Of a stretch of DNA of 64,000 bases, positions 12,101-24,600 are shown piece by piece. The position numbers were made by a program, and so were the translations under genes. The DNA comes from Alviniconcha marisindica (taxonomy: Eukaryota > Mollusca > Gastropoda > Provannidae): contig JABMCL010002049.1 of NCBI GenBank assembly GCA_018857735.1, positions 2,393,501 to 2,457,500 of the forward strand, read 5' to 3'. Numbering within the stretch: position 1 is the stretch's first letter; every line of letters begins with the position of its first letter. The notes beneath the pieces were generated by a model. It saw only the letters and a program-made list of their open reading frames with translations, was not told the origin of the DNA and made no database searches.

Positions 12101-15100
12101 ATAATCAAAGTTGTGGGAGTACATGCCACCTGAATCAACAAACCACTAGGTAAAACTGGAGCTGTAAAACCACTAGGTAAAACTGGAGCTGTACAAACCA
12201 CTAGGTAAAACTGGAGCTGTACAAACCTCGAGGTAAAACTGGAGCTGTAAAACCACTACGTAAAACTGGAGCTGTAAAACCACTAGGTAAAACTGGAGCT
12301 GTACAAACCACCAGGTAAAACTGGAGCTGTAAAACCACTAGGTAAAACCGGAGCTGTACAAACCTCCAGGTAAAACTGGAGCTGTACAAACCTCCAGGTA
12401 AAACTGGAGCTGTAAAACCACTAGGTAAAACTGGAGCTGCAATCAACTGCACCAGCTATTTGCAGTCACTGGGCAAAAAAGCCATACTTGTACTCACCTT
12501 GCCAAAAGTGCCAAACTTGAAGATGTCCTCACCATACAAAAAAAAGCCCAATTTGAAGGTGTACTCACCAAAAGAGCAAAGTTTGAAGATGTATTCACCT
12601 TGCTGAAAGAGCCAGGCTTGAAGATGTATGCACCTTTCCGAGAGTCAATCTGGAAGATATACTCACTTGCCAAAAAAGCCCAGCTTGAAGATGTACTCAC
12701 CTCACTAAAAGAGCCAAACTTAAAGAATCAAGATGTACTCAAACTTGAAGACATATTCACCTTGCCAAACACGCCAAGAGACATACTTGTAGTTGTACTC
12801 ACCTTGCCAAGAGACATACTTGTAGTTGTACTCACCTTGCCAAAAGAGCCATACTTGTAGGATGCCAGGAGGTACTCTGTGGTCTGAAAGCAGTTTCAAC
12901 ACTGTACAAACACATCAAAATACAGTCAAACAAACAGAGCACTGTACAAACACATCAAAATACAGTCAAACAAACAGAGCACTGTACAAACACATCAAAT
13001 TCAGTCAAACAAACAGAGCACTGTACAAACACATCACAATACAGTCAAACAAACAGAGCACTGTACAAACACATCACAATACAGTCAAACAAACAGAGCA
13101 CTGTACAAACACATCACAATACAGTCAAACAAACAGAGCACTGTACAAACACATCACAATACAGTCAAACAAACAGAACACTGCATAAACACATCAAAAT
13201 ACAGTCAAACAGTTAAGTAAATTGGTGTTTTACGCCCAGTCAACACAGTCAAACCGACAAAGCCAAGACCATACACATACACATATCAAAACAACGTTCA
13301 GCCAAACAGAACAGTAAACAAACACATCAAAATACATGTAATCCAGTACAAGATGAGACAGCACTGACGTCAACAAAAGCTGAAGCCGAAGGCGAATGTC
13401 AGTGTTCAGAAGGAAAAAACAAAATCACATTACAGCTTGAAGCTGAACCATATTTATTTACTCAACCCCCCCCCCCCCCCCCCCATGCCCCTCTCCCTGT
13501 TGCAACCTCTCAGAAGAATCTATTTTACCTGCCAAACCTCTGCATCCTACATATTCACCTCTTCACCCTGACAAAGTTATCACTTGCTGCATCTGACCTG
13601 GAGTCAAACCCCTGCTAACTGCTTCACTACATTACAGTACAGTTACACTCAACCATCACACCACAACCCTTCCATGTGCTATCAGAGTTTGTACACCTGC
13701 CAACAATGCACACCAGTCTGTTGTTACCCCTCCATGTGCGATCAGAGTTTGTACACCTGCCAACAATGCAGTCTGTTAGAAATGGGCAAAGAAATCTATT
13801 CTGGCTCAACTATGAGCACCTGTAGTGTACCTCTGTACACTGTATATAGTGTATCTGCTGCACACGTTGCATCTTTGTCTTTATTTTTTTATAAGAATAA
13901 AAGATAGACAAACAAAAAGAAGGGAATGGGGTTGGAGAACCTGGCAAGATCCTGCAAGTCCTACCTCCTTGTGGTTGACGGAGAAGAAGCGGAGCATGGT
14001 TCCGAACATGGCGCAGGCGGCCACAAAGTGGCCCAAGCGGCCGACATGGTTCGAGATGAAATACCTGCAAACAAACGTGGGAAACTACACCTGCAATGCA
14101 CTGTGACACAGTGAGATAATGACAAACATTTTTTTGCAGCCACAGACAAAAGCTCTGAAGTTGGTAGGCAGCTGCCTGAATGGTGTGGGCTGCTACAGTG
14201 GAACCCCTGGTGAGAGACCACCCCCAAAGTGGCCCAAGCGGCCAACATGGTTCGAGATGAAATACCTGCAAACAAACGTGGGAAACTACACCTGCAATGC
14301 ACTGTGACACAGTGAGATAATGACAAACATTTTTTTGCAGCCACAGACAAAAGCTCTGAAGTTGGTAGGCAGCTGCCCGAATGGTGTGGGCTGCTACAGT
14401 GGAACCCCTGGTGAGAGACCACCCCTTTTTAAGACCATTTTTCTGAAACCTTTCCCTTCAAGTTCATTACTCCATGTCACTTAACCAATCACCAAGGACC
14501 ACTCTCTATCAAGACCACCTGTGCAGGATTTCTAGCGTGGACTTAAAAGAGGCCTTCCTGAATCTTGGTAGACTACTCATTTGAATGAGTCAGTCATAAT
14601 GCTGCGTGGGACCCACATGGAAGACTACTCATTCAAATATTGTGTTGGATCCAAATGGAAGACAACTCATTTGAAAATGAATCATGCGTTGCATGGAACC
14701 CAAATGGTTGACTACTTAGCCTAATAAATCACTCATGATGACTACTCATTCTAATGAATCATTGATATGTTACATGGAACCCAGATGGGAGACCACTCAC
14801 CCTAATGAATCATTCATGATGTTAAGAGAGGAAGACTACTCACCCTAATGAATCATTCATGATGTTAAGAGAGGAAGACTACTCACCCTAATGAATCACT
14901 CATGATGTTAAGAGAGGAAGACTACTCACCCTAATGAATCATTCACGATGATAAGAATGGAAAACAACTAACCCTAATGAATCATTCATGATGTGCTTCA
15001 TGTCCATCCCATTCCATAGGCCAGGGCAAGGACCAAAGGCACCTGCAGATGACAAAAAACTGTCAACTGTACTGGAAAGCTGAAAACATTCGAGATTTTT

Positions 15101-15569
15101 TTTTTTTTTAAAAATAATCTGTCAATTGTACAGGAACAGGTTAAAGCAAATGCTGAAAATGCCTGGAAAAAATACTGCCCCCCCCCCTCCCCCCAACAAT
15201 TTTTCAATTGTAAATGAAGGCCATACTGCAGGTGGTTAAAAATTCACCACCTCAAGAGTTTCAATTATTTCAACTGCTGCTATCTGGCAAATGCTGAAAT
15301 GCCCCAAGCTATGTTTTTAACCCAAGTTGCAATACAAACCAAGGAACCATTGTCTCAAACACCAAGGAGAGGCTGTGTGTGCATGCTTATAATTTGGTGC
15401 ATAGTCGGAAAAGGAGCTAAGGAGTCCTTTTGTTTTGAGGGGAACAAAAGTTCCTACTGCTCTGCCAGGTGCATGTCTGAAAGAGTACTGCGATTCAGTG
15501 TGTCACTGTGTGTTTGTGTGTGTGTGTATGAGGGCAATCTTCAACCATAATGTTTTGGGGATTTGTTTC

Positions 15570-15641
<72 letters not shown>

Positions 15642-18600
15642 GCAATCTTCCACCCTAATGTTTTGGGGGATTTGTTTCTTGTACACTATCAAAGTGATAA
15701 ATTTCAAACTTTGGATGATTATTCTATTTAACTGTACACATTCATATCAATTCCAGTGATGCTGTTTAGCTACAAAACTGGCTGAACATGAAGCACACAC
15801 AATGAGGGAGAGAGAGAGGGAGAGAGATGGACAGACAGACAGAGACAGACAGCTGTGCCTCATACCCATCTCAGCATACAGCCGCATCAGGAGCAGTTTG
15901 AACTGGTAGTTGGCTGGACTGCGACGCACCCCCAGCTCTAACTGAACCACTGCCTGCCACAGGTACTGCTCCTGACCTGAAGGGACACAGGCTGCACTGT
16001 ACACATGATGGGCCACACAAAACAAGTCCAAACAGACAAAAATATGCACATCTCAGTATTTACGCTGCACTTCATTCCAGCTGATCTGAAGTATTTTGAA
16101 ACAAGTTCTTCAAGATCTATTCAGAGCAAGATCAAAACTTTATAAGCCCTTACTCAAGTCAAATCTCCAAAAACAGTCCAAACACAAATACATACAAGCA
16201 AGAGTTAGTCTTTTCAAAACTGCCCTTGTTCAAAAGCATTTAAGGCTAGGGCATGTTGGAATCATCAACCTTTCCATCCGATTTATCCACACCGAAAAAA
16301 AAATATAAAAAAAAAGAAGAGAGGAAATAAACAAAAACAATGACACAAACTCATAATAGCAAGTAAGTTCTCAACGACACTCCAATGGCACACATGACAC
16401 AAACTCATAATAGCAAGTAAGTTCTCAACGACACTCCAATGGCACAAACGCTCCGAAAGCAGACATACCAGTACGCTGCCACAGATCCACTAATAAATGA
16501 GCAGCAAACAAGAGGTAGGGATCGCTGTGCTGAACGTCTGTCGGAAGTAAATCTTTCCCTGAAACAAAACAGCCCCGAGTCCAGTCTTCTCACTTTCCCA
16601 TCAGCCTCACAGAGAAAGAGGCCTGTAACTGGGACAGTTAACACCCAGTTAACAAACAAGGTCTTAAACAGGCTAAACAAAACTCATCATATCACAAGCA
16701 AAAATCTCATTCTTTGTCCAAGGAATACAAACAGGTTACAGGTCAATTTAAGTCTGAAGAGGGTTGGGAAGAAATGAAGCTGAATAAACCAGGCTGGCAG
16801 AAACTGAAAAAGAGAGATTCTTGGCAGTGGGCGAAGCATTCAACAGGAGTTTATGCAGAGGCGCCTGCAGTGGCCTGACCCGCTCTTATTTCCTCTTATT
16901 TGCTTTCACCAAACACCATTTTTCTCAATTCTCTGTTCCATTCAGCTTTAACTTTATTTGCCTTTCACTGGAAAACAAGGGATATAGTCTTTAGCTCAAA
17001 CAACAACATGTTGAATATGCTTACCATCCGCTATTATACGCTTCATTTAATTATTCTGTGCACACAACACAATAATTAGATGAAGCGTATAATAGCGGAT
17101 GGTAAGCATATTCAACATGATATCGTTTGAACTAAAGACTATATCCTTTGTTTTCCAGAGGAAGGCAAATAAAGTTAAAGCTCTCCAACTCTAACTCCAC
17201 AATGTTGCCCTGATACAACTGTCCTGGTTGTCCTCACTCCAGTGTCACCCTGATACAACTGTCCTGGTTGTCCTCACTCCAGTGACACCCTAATATAACT
17301 GTCCTGGTTGTCCTCACTCCACAATGTCACCCTCATACAACTGTCCTGGTTGTCCTCACTCCAATGTCACCCTGATACAGCTGTCCTGGTTGTCCTCACT
17401 CCACAATGTCACCCTGATACAACTGTCCTGGTTGTCCTCACTCCACAATGTCACCCTGATACAACTGTCCTGGTTGTCCTCACTCCACAATGTCACCCTG
17501 ATACAACTGTCCTGGTTGTCCTCACTCCACAATGTCACCTGATACAACTGTCCTGGTTGTCCTCACTCCACAATGTCACCCTGATACAACTGTCCTGGTT
17601 GTCCTCACTCCACAATGTCACCCTGATACAACTGTCCTGGTTGTCCTCACTCCACAATGTCACCCTGATACAACTGTCCTGGTTGTCCTCACTCCACAAT
17701 GTCACCCTGATACAACTGTCCTGGTTGTCCTCACTCCACAATGTCACCCTGATACAACTGTCCTGGTTGTCCTCACTCCACAATGTCACCCTGATATAAC
17801 TGTCCTGGTTGTCCTCACTCCACAATGTCACCCTGATACAACTGTCCTGGTTGTCCTAAAAACCAAGTTCCTCACTCCACAATGTCACCCTGATCAAACA
17901 TGTCCTGGTTGTCCTCACTCCACAATGTCACCCTGATACAACTGTCCTGGTTGTCTCACTCCACAATGTCACCCTAATATAACTGTCCTGGTTGTCCTCA
18001 CTCCACAATGTCACCCTGATACAGCTGTCCTGGTTGTCCTCACTCCACAATGTCACCCTGATACAGTTGTCCAGGTTGTCCTCACTCCACAATGCCACCC
18101 TGATACAGCTGTCCTGGTTGTCCTCACTCCACAATGTCACCCTGATATAACTGTCATGGTTGTCCTCACTCCACAATGTCACCATGATATAACTGTCCTG
18201 GTTGGCTGGGCGTAAAAACCAAGTTCCATTCCACTCCACAATGTAAGCATGGTACCTGTTCAAAACAATGATGCAAACTGGTGCTTTCACATGAACCACA
18301 AGACACCAAAAATGTCTCACCAAACTCGAGTCCTTTGCGATACCTAAGGATAAGGTCACGTGACGTCTGGAGCACTTCCTCCACAGACTTTTTCTCAAAC
18401 ACGCCTGCTAATCTGGACAGCTGTAGAACTGAGACGTGCTGACATATATGTTTGACCTGCAACATACAGCACACGATCTACACTGACTCAAGCACCATAC
18501 TAATACCAACTACTATTACTTTTTTTGCACACACACAAATTGTAGTTTTAGTCTGAAGATGAAAATGAAGGAAACATGTACATCACACCTGTACCCACAC

Positions 18601-21600
18601 CCACATAGTTATGCACACTCACATACACACCAGCCACCAGTCACAATATGCATACACAAAATGACACAGCACAGCCACACCCACATGCAAACAGCAGTCA
18701 CATACACAGAGCAGCACAGCACACACACACACAGGCAAGCACACACACAAACTCAGAACACTGTTACCACCCACATCAGCTGCAAATACTGGAGATCCAT
18801 TCTCTGTTGTAAGTTTTGATGATTCCACAAACTGTTCTAGCAACTGAAACAGAAAAAGCATAGGAATCAAAATTTAGTTCTCAATAGGTGTTTTCGTTTT
18901 ACTTCCATGCTTCCAAACAAAACAAAATCCACATCATAGCGCAAAACAGAAGTCAGACTCTGACCTAAGCCTTGTATGTTTATGAATGGAAGCCTTGATG
19001 ACAAACACAAAAAGATCTGATTCAGCAGGTCAAATTACTTACTGACATTTTCTGGTAAACAATTTCTGCAGGCATGTAAAAAACAAAAACCTGCAGTCAG
19101 TAAAGGTACAACAGCTGCCACACAGGTGATATATACATACGGAATGAACAGTGATGCTGTGTTTACTCACTGCCTGCAATTCTTCTGGGGTCAGGAGACA
19201 GATATAGGCCTTGAGATCGGTGGCACAGCAGGGCTTGCAGCCAAACAGGTCGTAATACTGTTGAAACAACTCACTGGGAGGCCCTGCAGATCACAACAGT
19301 TCAACTGTGTTCACTACACAGGGATATGGTTATGGTAATGTTACTAACAAAGAGGTATGGTTATGGTCATGCTACTAACATAGAGGTGTGGTTATGGTCA
19401 CGTTGCTCTCTAACAGAGGTATGGTTATGGTCATGTTGCTCTCTAACACAGAGGTATGGTTATGGTCATGTTGCTCTCTAACACAGAGGCATGGTTAGGT
19501 CATGTTCCTAACTAACAGTGGTAAATCGTCTATTTCCTCACTTTCCATGCACTAAAACATGAATACTCATTTCCTAGATGGAATCTTAGCTTGTCTAATT
19601 CACTGTCTTTCCAGTATTCTGGAACAGCAGAATTTACTCTGAGAGACCCTCACTAATAAATGATGCTTGTGATACGAGATGCAACTGCCAGAAGTTCAGA
19701 GTGAAGCAATTAGGTATAGAAAGTGAATGACGCACTTTGATCAAAATCAGTTTGCATAGAAATATTTGATCTGTTTCACCCTAACATGACGTTGGTGACT
19801 GACTGGGCATTAAACATCCAGAAGAAGCCATTCTGTCTGCCACACTGACAGGTGACAACCACCCTTGTGGAGTGACTTGTACTTTAAGTAGCCAAGATTT
19901 CATCAGTTCATGTAACCTCAATGAAATGACCTTGACACATGGCAATGAAATAACCATGACACACAGCAGCGAAATAACCTCGACACAGGGCAACAAAACT
20001 GTACTGAATTCCATTGTATTGCAGTATACTCTACATTCCACTTCCCCTCACCAGCCAGTTTGAGCAGCTCCGACTTCCTCTCCTGAAGGATTCGAACCAG
20101 TTCCATCTGCGCAAGATACGGTCCTCTCAGCCGCGTGGCCTCCTGGCAGCTCTTGATCTGCTCGTTGATGAACTCCATCACCTCCTCTAATGAGCTGTCC
20201 ACCTTGTCTGCTGTGCTTGCCTCTGACCCTTCCCTGTACGAAGAACACAGGCAAGTCCATCACGTGTTCATGTTGGGGGTCAATTGCAGTCTCAAGAGTA
20301 TTCTAGAAGGAGTCGGTCTCCCATGGTGGGGCCCTACAGATGCTGAAGTTAAGATCCCATCTACTGAGAGCCTAGAGCTGCAAAAAGCTCATGCGTTAAG
20401 TTTAACCATGGAGCAAGTGACAATAGTTTGACAGGTTTTGCCATCTGGTGTGGTGTGTGTATGTGAGTGTGTTTGTTAAGTGTGCGTGTGTGCATGCATG
20501 CATGTATGTGTGGTGTGTGTGTGCACACGTGCATGTGCATGCGTGTGTGTGTGCTAGACAGGGAAGGGAGCAGGGTAGTTGCTAGTAGAGCTCTAGTAGT
20601 AGTACAGACATCCATCTATCTGACAGGTTACAGTGACTGGCTGACCAGTTTCCATGAACCACTTTTGCTACCATAATGATGTCACATCTGTCTGAAAACT
20701 GTCAAGACAAATCATCAAACAAAACGAAATGTAAAAACAAAACAAATACTGACCCTTCTCCTTTCTCCCCAACAGCAGGTTGTGTGTAGCCAGAGTCGAT
20801 GAGCTGGAACACTGTGTTGAAGTAACTCAACCAGAACTGCCATTGGTCAGGGCTGAGAAAGACATGGAAAGGAGATGGATGTGAGATTCATGTTTAAATG
20901 ATTTTCACGTGCAGGCAAGTTTAACATTATGCAGACCAATAACAAACTGCTCCATTACTTTCACAAAAACCATGCGTAGCTGAGACAAGGAGATACCTGG
21001 CATGACCTAGACATTATAATTTGTAAGTATACAGACGCATACAAATTACAATGACTACCCTAATACCATTTCAACAGGTGAAAAGCAATGCTTGAAAAGT
21101 AATTGGAACCTCTGAATAGCCAATCTGCAATTTGTTGCTGTTGCTGCTTTCCAGCATGTCTTTTCTTGCTGTATTTTTACATTATGAATGCAGGCAGTGT
21201 AGTTTTCACAAAGACATACTATAAGATTAATTACCTTCCTAAAAAGTCTTAATTCCTGAGTATTGCAATCAGTTGGTCTCTCTTTCGGTCATGTACAAAA
21301 CACAGTACCTTTCCAGACGCATGCGCACAGACATACAAGCACACATTTTCAAACATGTGCACACACAAATACTCCCCCCCCCTACACACACAATCTATGT
21401 GCTCAAACACAAACCTACAAACACATGCTCTCTCTCTACCTCTTTCACTGACACAAAATCACCTTTTCTCATGGAAACATTCACACCACAGGTTATTAAC
21501 TACACCATCCACACACACTGACTTTTCTTTCAGCAGTTTCCTGTAGATGGCGTTGGCTCTGTCCCAGTTCTCCAGCTTGCAGTGCAGCTCTGCCAGCTTC

Positions 21601-24600
21601 GTCGTTCGCATGTTCAGCTCGCTGACCACTCGCTCTGCAGCCACAAGGTCACAGGTACAGGTCACCCTCCGTTCACTTTAACCAACAGCTTTTCATCTGA
21701 TTGAGCTAGTGTACTCCCCTTTAAACAATTTTCCATCCAAGAAAAATCTATGCATGTCCCTAACCACCCATAACAAATGTACCATTATGAGGGGGGTGAT
21801 TGCTAAATGCTGTCTGGGTGTATTCTCTAACCTGCAGGAGTGTGAAGCAGCTGAGTGAGGAATGCATCTGTGCCATTATGTTTTACAGGCATAGCTAAGC
21901 GGTTCATCCCAGAAAACCAAGGATGCTTTCTGTGAATACAAATGCATGTTTCAAACATGGTTTTTAGTCTGCACTGACAACTGTTCTGCACTCACTGATT
22001 GCTGCATTAGTTTTCTTCTCAGTAATGTCATGCTTCATGCTACAAGCAATGCAGTCTTCACATGCAAGACTAATGCTGACCTCCAAGTGGCCCTTCCAGC
22101 AAGTTGACAGCCTCCTGCCACTTTTCCTGCAATTCCAGCACCATAAGATACAGCAGCACCTCTGCAAAAAGAAACAAAATGATGCAGTTTTTGTCTTTTA
22201 TTTGTCACTCACAGTACAGTATTACTTGCATTAGATATCTCTTCTTTCTGAACAGACCCCCCCCCCCCCCCCCCCCCCCCCAAGCTGGCCAACAACAGAA
22301 AGCACATCTCCCTCTTTTCTAACAGAGCAGCTTCCCTCCCAAATCACACACACACAAAAAGTCTCCCTTTCCTAACACAACTTCCCCCCTCTCTCTTCCT
22401 CTCTTTTAAAATTGACAACCCTCCACAACACACACACACAACCTGAACAGTCTGAATAACAATGACAAATGCATGCATGTGCACACGCACGCACACACAC
22501 ACACAAACAAGGCAAGACTGCAGGAGCAAAGAGTCACAATCTCACAAGAGACCCCCCCCCCCACACACACACACACAAAGTAATTCACCAAACGGACATG
22601 CCACTCACCTGCTTCAGCATCAATCTTGTCTTCATCCACATACTTCTTGGTCATGCGCTCAGCCAGAGGCAGGTACATAGTCTTGGCCAGCCTGGGGTCC
22701 GGTGAGCTGTGGGCCTGATGGGGCAAACAGTCATGTTTGTTTTTAGCTCAGAGGACTATTCTGCATACGTATACCAAAATTATCTGCTCAACAAAAGTCC
22801 CAAAGAGAGTACAAGCTAGCCAGAAACACTTATTTTGAAATTTTGCCCCATGTAAGTATAATAAGATTGCACAAACAGTCCAAATTCCACTGGGACACCA
22901 CAAACATATTCACAAGTCTTTTGGGGGCAGATAGGTGGGAGGTGGTAGCTTTCTGCTCACATGCAACTCATCTGGGCCCACAGTCATCTCCACTTGCTGT
23001 ACCTCTCTGAACTGATCTCTGGCCTAAAAGAATGGAAATGATACACGCAAGCTGATGCCCACTTAAAAAGCACCCTGATATAACTGTCCTGGTTGACTGG
23101 GCATAAACAAAGCCCAAGATACTTACTTACTCCATTTACAAAAAAACTGGGCGTAAAAAAACAAGAGACTTATTTATTTACTCTGCTTAAAAAATAAAAT
23201 TAAAAAAAAAAGCTGTGCAGGTGGGGAATGATTCACCAAACCTTCCCTCATAATGCTCACCCGTGAGGAAATGGCCGTCACCAAAACGAAACAAAAAGGA
23301 AATCAAGGCATCAACAGTAGTGCGACACCCTGCCAAGAACTAACAGTAATGCGGACCTGCATGACGTTGGACATGACTGCCCAGAAGTAGTAGGGGTTTT
23401 TCTGTGGCCGCAGTTTGTGCAGCGCCATCGCCGTCTGCTGCTGCTTCTTGTAGCTGCCCAGTCGCACGTGGGCCATGAAGAGAGCAGAGAGGATCTCCTC
23501 ATTGTCGGGGCGAGCCTTGTGAGCGTTCTCATACAGGTCTGCGATGGCTTCCACTACCAGAAACACACGCACAAAAATCTCACATCAGACGGGAAAATTG
23601 TACCTAAGCAAGGTTGGATGAATGTGGATGGCAGGAAACTTCCACAATTCATGCTAGAAATTTCTTGCACGGAATAAAACAACTGTCTTGTTTATTTGTT
23701 AGCATTCCCCAGCTAAACCTTGTGGGTGGGTGAGAAGGTAGTTTGTACAATATTTCCCCCCTGACACCTGTATACACCATTGTACAAGTGCAGCATTACC
23801 ATTACTGGTAACCCGCCACTCTGGCAGCTGCACTTGACTTCAGGAACCCTCATAATGGAATTTGTCACGTTATGAAGATTCATTTGAATAGCTGAAATAG
23901 TGAAAGTAATCCTGACATGTGTCATGCATACAGCACTCCACAACAACGGTTTTAGCCTGAATATACTGTTCTCTTTTGGAGTCAACTTTAAAATTAAACC
24001 ATGCTCCAAACAACAACACAATTCCAGCCAGTTACCCAGTATCTCTTTATTTCAGCTTAGGGATTTGGTTTCTCTTTGAGAAACATAATCCCAACTTGCA
24101 TTGATGAAAAACAAACAAAACCATGCGAACCAGCCAAGCCTTAGCAACAAATACTTGTGTTTGCAAATCTATAGATACCTGTAAAGCTCTGTCAGTCGTG
24201 CACTAATTGTGAACTCATAGCCCTACTATAAAAGGGCAGGTTTTATGAAATGAACCAGCCATCCCCAACAGGCCTTATGGTCTCTGTGGACGTAAAGCAA
24301 CACTGAACTTAAAGATGAACCATTCCACTGGACAGCAAGAATTATCCATAAATTTATCGCATGCTTGACGCTAACACTCAGTAACACTAGAACAGTGGCC
24401 TTGTGACATTTTACCCCCCCCCCTCCCCTCCCCAATGGATATTACACTCGTTTACTAGACTGCACACTGCAGCAATCCAATCAGATGACACTTAAAGTTA
24501 AAACTAGGCAAGTCCAGCTTCTGGAGCATCAATCTTGATACCCTGTCTCTCCACCCCACTGAACACTTTGCTCATCAAACATATGTGAACATTTTGCTCA

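Noticed and set aside
17308..17936. Long frames on both strands (HNVTLIQLSWLSSL and SEDNQDSCIRVTLW repeats)
   Set aside because: Pure translation of the 42-bp minisatellite; unit length divisible by three keeps the frames open.
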